Below, one piece after another: positions 8,643 to 16,241 of a DNA stretch of 64,000 nucleotides. Source of the stretch: Stieleria neptunia (GTDB taxonomy: Bacteria; Planctomycetota; Planctomycetia; Pirellulales; Pirellulaceae); contig NZ_CP037423.1 in assembly GCF_007754155.1 (NCBI RefSeq), forward strand, positions 1,550,001-1,614,000, given 5' to 3'. Numbering within the stretch: the first letter of the stretch is position 1; each line of letters begins with the position of its first letter. The position numbers and the translations under genes are program-made. A model generated the notes under the pieces. It did not search any database. It was not told the DNA's origin and worked only from the letters and a program-made list of their open reading frames with translations.

Positions 8643-9563
8643 TCAGACCGTCAGCGCCAGGGTGGCCAGACCGTAGAACGTGTATTCGACATCGGCGATG
8701 TGATCGAGTGCAAACCCGGTGAAGCCTCCGCCGTCGGCCTGCATCGATTCGGCGTATCGTCGCACCGCCGCGACGTCGACCGCATCGGCGGCTTCCAGGT
8801 CGACCAAGGTGATCATGCCCGTGCAACTGCTGAGCAGGTCGGCGAACGGGATCCGCGTGTTGGCCGTCAAGCCGCCTTCATCGGATTGCATCTCCGCCAG
8901 AAAGTCGAGGGTGGTTCCACGGTCGACCCGATCGATCGCTCCGAGTGTTTTCAGCGTACCGATCGCCGCCGCGGTGGGGTTCACGCCGGCGCGTTTGGCG
9001 GCGCGGATTTCCAGGTATCCGCCGTCGGGGTGCGCCTGCGAATCCAAAAAATCCAAGACACGTTCGGGGTGCCGCGGTTGTCGCCCCATCAGCTCCAGAC
9101 AGAGTGTCGAGAGGAACGTTTGGTAGGTGCTTCCGGCGCGACCTTCGGGGCTCTTGGCGAATCCTCCGTCGTCGGTTCGCAGCGATTCCAACAGACCCGC
9201 GACGTTATCGATCCAGCCGCTGTCGTCATCGCCGATGACCTCGGCACCGACGGCCATTTCACAGATCGCGGCAGCGAAAATCAGCGAGATCAAATCGACG
9301 ATGCTCTCGCGATGATTCAGTCGGCTGCGCAAAAAATCGGCCGCCGAGCGACCGATCTCGGGCGTCAGGGCGTCCAGGATCCAGAGTCCGCGCAAAGCAA
9401 ACGCGGTGTAGTACGGATCGCTGCCGCCTTCGCGTCCGGCGAACCCTCCGTCGCCGCGCTGCTGGGCGGTCAGCCAAGCCGCATGCGTTTGCCGGACGGG
9501 TTCATCCAACCGCGTGGCTCCGGCGGCCAACCGAAGCGTCAGGTCCTGTAGATAAGACAGCAC
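8643..9563 (-). CDS. Prenyltransferase beta-subunit/terpenoid-toroid fold protein
   Basis: 306 residues made of repeated alpha-alpha units, each with a QxxDGGF-type turn (QQRGDGGFAG, LRTDDGGFAK, QAHPDGGYLE, MQSDEGGLTA, MQADGGGFTG). This is the pattern of Rab geranylgeranyl transferase beta subunits and squalene/hopene cyclase repeats. Compared by eye with the Rab enzyme, the zinc site seems incomplete: the D-x-C position reads S-S-C and the late zinc His reads Tyr (IADVEYTFYGL). The protein may therefore be a non-catalytic relative. The start is GTG, directly after the TGA of the thioredoxin-like gene (TGAGTG), which suggests translational coupling. No signal peptide is evident. Function unknown. 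Confidence 0.8.
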   Translation of the reverse strand: MLSYLQDLTLRLAAGATRLDEPVRQTHAAWLTAQQRGDGGFAGREGGSDPYYTAFALRGLWILDALTPEIGRSAADFLRSRLNHRESIVDLISLIFAAAICEMAVGAEVIGDDDSGWIDNVAGLLESLRTDDGGFAKSPEGRAGSTYQTFLSTLCLELMGRQPRHPERVLDFLDSQAHPDGGYLEIRAAKRAGVNPTAAAIGTLKTLGAIDRVDRGTTLDFLAEMQSDEGGLTANTRIPFADLLSSCTGMITLVDLEAADAVDVAAVRRYAESMQADGGGFTGFALDHIADVEYTFYGLATLALTV

Positions 9564-10157
9564 TCAGCTGACACCGGCGGCGTTGAAGTAGTCGGGCTCG
9601 TTGCCGGGCTTCCACTTGATGTTGCAACCCAGCGACGCGCGCTGCTGGGAGCTTGGGGCATCGCCGGCGAGCACGGCGTCGAGTGCGGCCCGCAGGTCTT
9701 CGCCCGTGACCGGAATCTCATTGCCGGGACGTGAGGCATCCAACTGGCCCCGGTAGACCAGTTTTTGATCGGCGTCGAACAGATAGAAATCCGGTGTGCA
9801 GGCGGCGGCGTAAGCTTGGGCGACGCTTTGGTCGGCATCATGCAAATACGCAAACGCATAGCCCCGATCGGCTTTCTCTTTGGACATCGCTGCGGGCGAG
9901 TCGTCCGGGTACTTGTCGGCGTCGTTGCTGCTGATCGCGACGACGGCGACGTCCCGGGCCATGTAATCGTCGCTGAGCGATTTCAGCTGGTCGGCGACGT
10001 GTTTGACGTAGGGACAGTGATTGCACATGAAGATCACCAACAGTGCTTTCTTGCCCGCCAAATCCGACAGGCTGACGGTGCCGCCGTCACATTCGGGAAG
10101 CGAAAAATCGGGTGCCTGGGTGCCCAGGGGCAACATGGTGCTTGCGGTACGGACCAT
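9564..10157 (-). CDS. Thioredoxin-fold (AhpC/TSA-like) redoxin
   Basis: 197 residues. It starts APDFSLPECDGGTVSLSDLAGKKALLV, the redoxin opening, and has a CxxC at Cys45/Cys48 in FMCNHCPYVKH. It continues with VAISSNDADKYPDDSP, the ACTPDFYLFDADQKLVYRGQLD block with cis-Pro, and an IKWK near the end. This is the widespread family annotated as thioredoxin family protein (COG0526 type, CNHCPYV). It probably reduces or oxidises thiols or peroxides in the cytoplasm; no signal peptide is visible. It lies 39 bases after fabI and abuts the prenyltransferase-fold gene, so these genes are probably co-transcribed. Substrate unknown. Confidence 0.9.
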   Translation of the reverse strand: MVRTASTMLPLGTQAPDFSLPECDGGTVSLSDLAGKKALLVIFMCNHCPYVKHVADQLKSLSDDYMARDVAVVAISSNDADKYPDDSPAAMSKEKADRGYAFAYLHDADQSVAQAYAAACTPDFYLFDADQKLVYRGQLDASRPGNEIPVTGEDLRAALDAVLAGDAPSSQQRASLGCNIKWKPGNEPDYFNAAGVS

Positions 10158-10196
10158 GGAATCTCTTGGGGTCGAATGGGGAGAGGATGTTGGGAT

Positions 10197-11012
10197 TTAC
10201 GACTTGAGGTCATCGAGCAGGCGTCCGGGGCTGCCCATCGCGTTGTAGCCGCCGTCGACGTGCAGGATTTCTCCGGTGATGCCTTGGCTCAGATCACTCA
10301 GCAGGAACGCGCCGGTGCGGCCGACTTCCTGGTGGGTGATGTTTCGCCCCAGCGGCGCCATTTTGTCGTACAGCTTGAGCATCTCTTCGACGCCGGCGGC
10401 GCGACCGGCCAGGGTCCGCACGGGGCCGGCCGAGAGTGCGTTGACGCGGATGTCCGACGGGCCCAGGTCGTAGGCGGCGTAGCGGACCGCGGCCTCCAGG
10501 GCGGCTTTGCAGATCCCCATCACGTTGTAGCCGGGGACGCATTTCTCGCCGCCAAAGTAGGTCATCGCTGCGATCGCGCCGCCCGGATTCATGATCGGTT
10601 TGGCGGCGTTGGCACAGGCCAGCAAGGTGTACACGCTGACATCCATAGCCAGGGCAAACCCGGCACGGCTGGTTTCGATGGTGTCGCGGCCGAGGTCCTG
10701 GCGGTCGGCAAATGCGATCGAATGGAGGACAAAGTCGATTTTCCCAAATTCTTCTGTCGTCTGTTCGAATACGCTGCGGATGTCGTCGTCCTTCTGCGCA
10801 TCCATGGGTAGAAGAAACGCTGCATTTTCGTACTTGTCGGTCAGCTGGGAGACGCGTCGTCGATTTCGTTGACGTTCGTCGTCCGGGCGGTCCGGCAGGT
10901 GTGTGAATCCGCACATGCCGCCGGCGTTCATGATTTCTTGAGCGATCGCCCAAGCAATCGAATTTTCGTTGGCGACCCCTAAAATAAGCCCCTTCTTACC
11001 CTGAAATTGCAT
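10197..11012 (-). CDS. fabI: Enoyl-[acyl-carrier-protein] reductase (NADH), FabI
   Basis: 271 residues, the usual FabI length. It opens MQFQGKKGLILGVANENSIAW, a Rossmann motif of the FabI type (GVANxxSIAW). The active-site residues have the canonical spacing: Tyr152 (MTYFGG), Tyr162 and Lys169 (YNVMGICK), matching the 146/156/163 set of the E. coli enzyme. IRVNALSAGPVRTLA and ITGEILHVDGGY complete the family. It catalyses the last reduction of fatty-acid elongation in the cytoplasm. The start at 11012 is chosen over an upstream ATG because FabI proteins begin at this point and an AGGAAT lies upstream. It is first in a minus-strand run with the redoxin gene and is divergent from the sigma-54 activator gene. 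Confidence 0.97.
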   Translation of the reverse strand: MQFQGKKGLILGVANENSIAWAIAQEIMNAGGMCGFTHLPDRPDDERQRNRRRVSQLTDKYENAAFLLPMDAQKDDDIRSVFEQTTEEFGKIDFVLHSIAFADRQDLGRDTIETSRAGFALAMDVSVYTLLACANAAKPIMNPGGAIAAMTYFGGEKCVPGYNVMGICKAALEAAVRYAAYDLGPSDIRVNALSAGPVRTLAGRAAGVEEMLKLYDKMAPLGRNITHQEVGRTGAFLLSDLSQGITGEILHVDGGYNAMGSPGRLLDDLKS

Positions 11013-11207
11013 CTCGATTCGTATTCCTAATGAAAAGGGAAAAGTCACGCGTCACCATCGCACGCATTTTGCCGCGGGGTGGACAGGATAGCGTGAAGTA
11101 GGCGACTTCGTCTATTTGCCAACGGCGGTCCGGCGGCACTTGTCCCGATGAAATGCTTCCTGGTCTGCCCATCGACCGTCCAACATCAACGGCGAAACTT
11201 GGACTTT

Positions 11208-13256
11208 ATGACAAATCACTCCTCTTCCACTCGTACTCACGAACCGATCCATCCGCTCGACGAGATCGCGTTCGCGACCGAAATCGGCCGGGCTTTGCGT
11301 GCTCAGATCAGTCATCCCGCATTGGTCCGGCAGCTTTTCCCGCGATTCATTGCATTGCTGGGGCTGGATGCCGCCGGTCTGGTGACCCAGCAAAAGGGCC
11401 GTTGGCATGTCGGCGCCTGGGCCGATTCGTCCGGCGACACGTCGAATCGGCCGGTTCCGGCCGATCTGCCGATCGATCTGATCAGCGATGCCATCGACCA
11501 CGGGGGGGGCCGCACCGATGGCCGCTGGTGGGCGGTGCCCTGCCAGATCGATGTCAACGATGGCGGTGCGATTGTTTCTTCCCCGATGGTCGGCTGCCTG
11601 GTTTTTGAGTCGGAAAACGAATCGATCGATCCCGATCGGGTGGACCGGCTGTCGCAGCTATTGGTCACGGCGATCACGCAGACCGAGCTCGATGCACGTC
11701 ACCGCCATCGAATCGCACAGTTGACCAGCGTGCTGGAGGCCGCCGCCCAGTGGCAGCAGACCCAGTTGCAGGAGTCCAGTGACGAGAACACGTTGCTGCG
11801 GCAGATCGCCGACACGGCGACGGATTTGATCGGTTGCGAACGCGCCAGCATTTTTTTGTGGGACAAGCGACGCAAGAAACTGATCGGGCGACCCGCCTTG
11901 GGCATCGACGATCGACCGTTGATCGTGCCGGACAACGCCGGCATCGTGGGTGAGGTGTTGGCGACCAAAGAGCCTCAAATTTGGAACGCCAGCAGCGACG
12001 ACGAGGCGCGCGTCAACCGCGACATCGATCGGTCACTGGAATTTCGCACGCGGTCGTTGGTTGCTGTGCCGCTCAGCGGCCCGCGCGGTGAAACGATCGG
12101 CGTGTTCGAAGCGATCAACCATCTGGAAAACCACTTCGACAATTCCGACGTGTTGTTGTTGTCCGATTTGGCGACCCATGCGGCGGTGGCGATACAAGCC
12201 CAGCGGGCGCAAAAGTCGTTGACCGAATCACGCGACCGTCTCGTTCGCGACGCCGCGCGAAGCACGCCGCTGGTCGGCGCGCACCCCGCCGTCGTCGCGG
12301 TTCGCGAGAGCGGCACCAAGGTGGCCAAGACCGATTTGACGGTCATGATTCTGGGCAGCAACGGAACCGGAAAAGAAGTCGTCGCGCGGCACATCCATTA
12401 CGAAAGTGATCGCAAGAATGGTCCTTTCATCGCCGTCAACTGTGCGGCGTTGGTGGAGTCCTTGTTGGAGAGCGAATTGTTCGGGCACGAGCGGGGTTCG
12501 TTCACCGATGCCAACGCAACGCGTGTCGGTAAATTTGAACTCGCCAGTGGCGGCACGCTGTTCTTGGATGAAGTCGGTGACATGAGTCCCGGCGGTCAGG
12601 CCAAGCTGTTGCGGGTGTTGGAACAACGGGAAGTCGTTCGGGTCGGCGGCAGCGTGCCGATTCCCGTCGACGTCCGCGTGATCGCGGCAACCAATCAACC
12701 GCTGGATCAATTGATTGCCGAAAAGCGTTTTCGAGAAGACTTGTTTTTCCGGCTGAACGTGGTGTCGTTGACGCTGCCGGATTTGGCCAATCGTGGACGT
12801 GACGTGTTGTTGTTGGCCGACCATTTTCTGAATCATTTTTGTTACCAGATCGGTCGCAAAGTTCCCTCGTTGTCGGATTCCGCGCAAACCGCGCTCTTGT
12901 CGCATCATTGGCCCGGCAACGTCCGCGAGCTTCGCAACACGATCGAACGGGTGTGTTATCTTTCGACCGGAGACATGATTCACGCTCCCGATTTGGAACT
13001 CCGTCAGCCGCCGATGTCGACGTCGAAAGTGCACGACCGGAATCAACCGACCTATCGCATTGATCTGCCCACGTCACTGGCCGAGTCGACGCGTCTGTTT
13101 CAGATCGATCATATCCGTCAGGCGATCGACCGCTGCGGCGGCAACATGACCGAGGCGGCATCGAAACTTGATCTGCATCGATCGAACCTGTATCGAAAGA
13201 TGAAGCAATTGGGCATGCGAACCGGTGAAGAGGACGGCGAAGCGGTCGCGGAGTGA
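11208..13256 (+). CDS. Sigma-54-dependent transcriptional activator with GAF domains
   Basis: 682 residues. The N-terminal third holds one weak and one clear GAF-like sensor (about 195-345, ADTATDLIGCERASIFLWD onward). The AAA+ domain has Walker A GSNGTGKE near 382, followed by VNCAALVESLLESELFGHERGSF, FLDEVGDMSPGGQAKLLRVL (Walker B) and the VIAATN and REDLFFRLNV sensor segments. The sigma-54 contact loop, usually GAFTGA, reads GSFTDA near residue 430. A Fis-type helix-turn-helix ends the protein (GGNMTEAASKLDLHRSNLYRKMKQLG). There is no receiver domain, so the signal is probably sensed by the GAF part. The start is placed at 11208 because the upstream ATG adds an unrelated leader. Targets are unknown; FabI is divergent next door. 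Confidence 0.93.
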   Translation: MTNHSSSTRTHEPIHPLDEIAFATEIGRALRAQISHPALVRQLFPRFIALLGLDAAGLVTQQKGRWHVGAWADSSGDTSNRPVPADLPIDLISDAIDHGGGRTDGRWWAVPCQIDVNDGGAIVSSPMVGCLVFESENESIDPDRVDRLSQLLVTAITQTELDARHRHRIAQLTSVLEAAAQWQQTQLQESSDENTLLRQIADTATDLIGCERASIFLWDKRRKKLIGRPALGIDDRPLIVPDNAGIVGEVLATKEPQIWNASSDDEARVNRDIDRSLEFRTRSLVAVPLSGPRGETIGVFEAINHLENHFDNSDVLLLSDLATHAAVAIQAQRAQKSLTESRDRLVRDAARSTPLVGAHPAVVAVRESGTKVAKTDLTVMILGSNGTGKEVVARHIHYESDRKNGPFIAVNCAALVESLLESELFGHERGSFTDANATRVGKFELASGGTLFLDEVGDMSPGGQAKLLRVLEQREVVRVGGSVPIPVDVRVIAATNQPLDQLIAEKRFREDLFFRLNVVSLTLPDLANRGRDVLLLADHFLNHFCYQIGRKVPSLSDSAQTALLSHHWPGNVRELRNTIERVCYLSTGDMIHAPDLELRQPPMSTSKVHDRNQPTYRIDLPTSLAESTRLFQIDHIRQAIDRCGGNMTEAASKLDLHRSNLYRKMKQLGMRTGEEDGEAVAE

Positions 13257-13263
13257 TCAAATC

Positions 13264-13294
13264 AAAAAAACTGTCGCCCGCGTACGGGCGACAG
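13264..13294 (-). terminator. Rho-independent terminator (minus strand)
   Basis: The perfect hairpin CTGTCGCCCG/CGGGCGACAG (13271-13294, loop CGTA) is followed on the minus strand by seven T (the A-run before 13271). It ends transcription coming from the IDGGG-repeat gene and also sits 14 bases after the plus-strand activator stop. Confidence 0.8.
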
Positions 13295-13353
13295 TGACGA
13301 TGGGATGCTGGCGGATCGATGGGAGCATCACCTTTAGACGCAACCCAGCCCGG

Positions 13354-13426
13354 CGCAAACGCCGTCTCCCCCAGAGGGCGAGAATCGAAATCGGTTGCCA
13401 AATCCTGCAGGAAAAGAATCGACGGC
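13354..13426 (+). repeat. Dispersed repeat family A, right-hand fragment
   Basis: Matches only the right half of the element: GCGCAAACGCCGTCTC, CCAGAGGG, TCGGTTGCCAAATCCTGCAG and AGAATCGACGGC. The left arm of the core hairpin is lost. Confidence 0.8.
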
Positions 13427-13461
13427 CCAATCAGTGTGGTTCGCGTCGGGGCGCGAGCGGG

Positions 13462-13911
13462 TTAACGGCGGAAACGACCGAACAGTCCGCGTCGTCGCGC
13501 GGTGTATCGCGGGGTGCAGTACGTCGTTCCTTGCGAATAGCCGTACTGGGGTCGTGCATTGTAGGATCGGTATCCTGAGTTGTAGCCCGGCGTATTAATC
13601 GTGTTTCGGTTTGAGTAAACACCGTTGTTGTATCGGTACGTCCCCTGGTCGTAACGATCGAACACACCGCCTCCGTCAATGATGCCGCCCCCGTCGATGA
13701 TTCCGGCGCCTGGGGTTGCATCCATGATGCCGCCACCATCGATGATTCCGCCGCCGTCAATCACTCCGCTTTTCGGACGCGCATCGAGTACGCCGCCGCC
13801 GTCGATGACGCCACCTCCGTCAATGATGCCGGGGCCTTGTGCGTTGCCCGTGGCACTGAAAGAGGCGAGGACCAAACCTGCGGATGCTGCATAGAGGGCC
13901 AGTTTCTTCAT
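13462..13911 (-). CDS. Small secreted protein with IDGGG repeats
   Basis: 149 residues. A clear signal peptide (MKKLALYAASAGLVLASFSA, cleavage near GNAQ) is followed by three tandem 21-residue units of the form G-x-IDGGG-x-IDGGG-x-x-D plus five or six variable residues, giving six IDGGG motifs. The C-terminal half is rich in Y, N, R and T, and the protein ends in a strongly basic ARRRGLFGRFRR. I do not recognise the family. The regular Asp/Gly turns suggest a repetitive beta structure or calcium-binding loops, but that is inference. It has its own hairpin terminator downstream, so it is probably a single-gene unit. The repeats make the DNA internally repetitive with a 63-bp period. Confidence 0.8.
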   Translation of the reverse strand: MKKLALYAASAGLVLASFSATGNAQGPGIIDGGGVIDGGGVLDARPKSGVIDGGGIIDGGGIMDATPGAGIIDGGGIIDGGGVFDRYDQGTYRYNNGVYSNRNTINTPGYNSGYRSYNARPQYGYSQGTTYCTPRYTARRRGLFGRFRR

Positions 13912-14304
13912 GATGATCTCCTAGTGGTTTCTTTGATGAAACATCGAAACGATTTCGATGCGTCTGACACCGGTCGATGTTGCACAAGCGATGCCAAAGA
14001 CGCGTTGTTACCGATCAGGTGGTTTGGTCGGATTTGGGAAACGGGGCGAAAGCCCCAGAGAAATACAGCCGATGACGCAGCGATTTCCGGGAGGATCGGG
14101 CCGTTTGACCAGCACCGAACGCGCGATCGAAAAATCTGGTGAGGCGTGATCAACGACCGGCGACGTGGCCGGATTCGTTCCGGATTGGTTCCGAATTGGT
14201 CGTTCAGGCGCCACGCGAATGCGGCGGATTGCTAGCAGTCCATCGAGACGAAGAGCACCGCGTGCGGGGGCGGTTGATACGGCAGCGGGGCGGGGGCGTT
14301 GGCG
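13912..14304. other. Intergenic region
   Basis: About 390 bases without a convincing gene on either strand; the frames are short and read like shadows. It must hold the promoter of the IDGGG-repeat gene. No clear promoter or repeat is seen. Confidence 0.5.
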
Positions 14305-14910
14305 CTAGGGTTGGCTGATCAGGCGGCGGAGCCCGGGCAGGAACTGACGCAGCGCGCGGGAGCGATGGCTGAGCGCCCGTTTGACGGTCAGGTCCAGTTC
14401 GGCGAACGTCTTGTGGTACTCGCGGATTTCGAACAGCGGGTCATACCCGAAGCCGCCGCTTCCCGACGGTTCGGTTCGGATCACTCCGCCACAGACGCCG
14501 CCGGCGGTGATTCGCACGTTGCCCTCGGGATCGGACAAGCAGACTTCACAGTGGTAGCGTGCGGTCCGCTTTTCCATCGGGACATCTGCCAATTCGCTCA
14601 ACAGTTTTGCGTTGTTGGCTTCGTCGTCACCGTGGCGGCCGGCGTACCTGGCCGAGTAAACGCCGGGGGCACCGCGAAGTGCATCGACGGCCAACCCGCT
14701 GTCTTCGGCCAGCACCCAGCGGCCCAGGTGTTTGGCTTGTTCGGTCGCTTTGAGGGCGGCGTTTTCGGAGAACGTTTCGCCGGTTTCTTCGACGTCGATC
14801 GAATCAGGAATCTCAGCGAGCGAGTGCAAGCTGTAGTGTTCGGCCGGCAGCATCAGCCGCAACTCGATCAGCTTATTGGCGTTGTTGGTACCGAGGACAA
14901 GATCAAACAT
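14305..14910 (-). CDS. rdgB: XTP/dITP pyrophosphatase (RdgB/HAM1 family)
   Basis: 201 residues, the family's normal length from the chosen ATG at 14910. It has the substrate-binding start LVLGTNNANKLIEL (T-x-N-x-x-K), TFSENAALKA, the catalytic EDSGLAVDAL, YSARYAG, the GGFGYDPLF loop and the late SHRSRALRQF. The enzyme hydrolyses non-canonical purine triphosphates such as dITP and XTP to monophosphates, keeping them out of DNA and RNA. A longer frame reaches 14970, but that part lies in a palindromic repeat, so the shorter start is preferred. Its neighbour upstream is the MtdB-like gene on the same strand, separated by the repeat. Confidence 0.96.
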   Translation of the reverse strand: MFDLVLGTNNANKLIELRLMLPAEHYSLHSLAEIPDSIDVEETGETFSENAALKATEQAKHLGRWVLAEDSGLAVDALRGAPGVYSARYAGRHGDDEANNAKLLSELADVPMEKRTARYHCEVCLSDPEGNVRITAGGVCGGVIRTEPSGSGGFGYDPLFEIREYHKTFAELDLTVKRALSHRSRALRQFLPGLRRLISQP

Positions 14911-14931
14911 CACAATAACTTCATGACAAAA

Positions 14932-15048
14932 GTGGCGTAAGCTTCCAGCTTGCGATCCCATGAAGCGCAAGCTTCATTCGCGTAATCACATGAAGCGCAA
15001 GCTTCATTTGTGTAATCCCGTGAAACGCAAGCTGGAAGCTTACGCCAC
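14932..15048. repeat. Long inverted repeat with internal tandem units (AAGCTTCCAGC family)
   Basis: Left end GTGGCGTAAGCTTCCAGCTT (from 14932) is inverted at the right end, which finishes GGAAGCTTACGCCAC at 15048 (23-bp arms). Between them ATGAAGCGCAAGCTTCAT occurs twice with a period of about 32 bp. Single copies of the GTGGCGTAAGCTTCCAGCTT word are at 35071 and 43332. It lies between two minus-strand genes. Confidence 0.85.
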
Positions 15049-15055
15049 GGTAGCG

Positions 15056-15943
15056 TTACGACTTTTCGACGGCTTTGGCGAGCGCGTAGATTTCGTCGGC
15101 GTTGAGCACTTTGTCGTTCGATTCGAACAACGATTGAATCGCCGCGCGGTGCGTCTTCATCTTCAGTCCGCCGACGCCGATCGCCCCATAGCCGACCGCG
15201 GCGGAGTCTTCGCTGATCGGTTTGGCTTTGTCCATCACCGCGATGCCACCCAGGCCTGCCGGGGGCACGGCATTGAGGTCGATGGCCACCGCCAGATTTT
15301 TCGCCGCGATCAGATCGGATTTTTCGGCCAGTTGGATGCCGGCGGCGCCGCAGGCGATCACGATCCTGGCGGGGGCGAGGATGCTGCTGACTTGATCGGG
15401 TGATCGCGATTCGGCGGCCGACAATCGATCGGCGATCTTTTCATCGGCGTCGCGGGCGACTTGGTCGCAAGCGTCTTGGGCGCGCGCCAATGATCGGCTG
15501 GTCAGCGTGACCGATGCGCCGTCGCTGGCCAGTAACCGTGCGACACGTTGGCCCACCGGCCCGGTCCCGCCGAGGACCACGGCATGTGCTCCGGCCAATT
15601 CCAGGTGTCGTGCGGCGGCGACGACGGCGGCCGCGGCGGTCGTGTTGCAACCGTTGGCGTCCATCATCACCGAGACGCGAACGGGTCCGAAAAAGGCATC
15701 CGTCACGCATTGGAGCAGCGTTTCGGCGAGCGCGACATCGCTGCCACCGAGAAAGATGGCGGTGTGCTTGAGATCGTCGCCGCCACGGGTGAACATCGCA
15801 CCGTGGACGAGTGGTTCGATCGAGGTCGCTTGGACGCCCGCGTAAGGGACCAAGTGATCGACGCCGGAATCAACGGCGACGACCGCGTCGAACGAGCTGG
15901 CTTGGGGGTCACAATCGAACTGAAACAGAATGCGTTTCGGCAT
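15056..15943 (-). CDS. mtdB: NAD(P)-dependent methylene-tetrahydromethanopterin dehydrogenase (MtdB type)
   Basis: 295 residues, the family's usual size. It opens MPKRILFQFDCDPQASSFDAVVAVDSG and has the substrate block FGPVRVSVMMDANGCNTTAAAAV. A Rossmann motif follows (AVVLGGTGPVGQRVARLLAS), then VTLTSRS, IVIACGAAGIQL and DLNAVPPAGLGGI. The enzyme oxidises methylene-H4MPT to methenyl-H4MPT in the cytoplasm, a central step of H4MPT-linked formaldehyde oxidation known in methylotrophs and described in planctomycetes. The fae gene lies upstream on the same strand, so the first two steps of the pathway are adjacent. NADP versus NAD preference cannot be read with confidence. No partner such as mch or fhc is in the window. 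Confidence 0.92.
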   Translation of the reverse strand: MPKRILFQFDCDPQASSFDAVVAVDSGVDHLVPYAGVQATSIEPLVHGAMFTRGGDDLKHTAIFLGGSDVALAETLLQCVTDAFFGPVRVSVMMDANGCNTTAAAAVVAAARHLELAGAHAVVLGGTGPVGQRVARLLASDGASVTLTSRSLARAQDACDQVARDADEKIADRLSAAESRSPDQVSSILAPARIVIACGAAGIQLAEKSDLIAAKNLAVAIDLNAVPPAGLGGIAVMDKAKPISEDSAAVGYGAIGVGGLKMKTHRAAIQSLFESNDKVLNADEIYALAKAVEKS

Positions 15944-16049
15944 GCGTTGCCCGGGGGTTGGGGAGGGTCGGCGATGCGAGGTCGCGTTGCGCGACCGTTC
16001 AGGAAGACGTCACTTTCTCGGCAGAGGTCGTGCGGTTCTTCAGTCGTTG

Positions 16050-16215
16050 AAAGGAAATGAATATCGCCACTCTCTCCCTGGGAGAGTCGAACGCAGCGAG
16101 CAGAGGGTTCTCTTTGCTGCTTGGGACACGACTCTGGCAGGTGAAGTAAAACTCGCGATTCACCGTTCGACCTCCCCTCGCTTCGCTCGACCCTCCTGCC
16201 AGGAGGGTTGCGAAG
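16050..16215. repeat. Repeat-rich spacer between mtdB and fae
   Basis: Contains the inverted word CTCTCTCCCTGGGAGAG and a CCCCTCGCTTCGCTCGACCC block. That block also occurs, slightly changed, at 1226-1250, followed there by CCCAGGGG. A second hairpin is CCTCCTGCCAGGAGG. No gene is seen. It may be a decayed element of the same style as family A. Confidence 0.55.
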
Positions 16216-16241
16216 GAGTCTCTTCAGTTCCGCGTCGTGCT

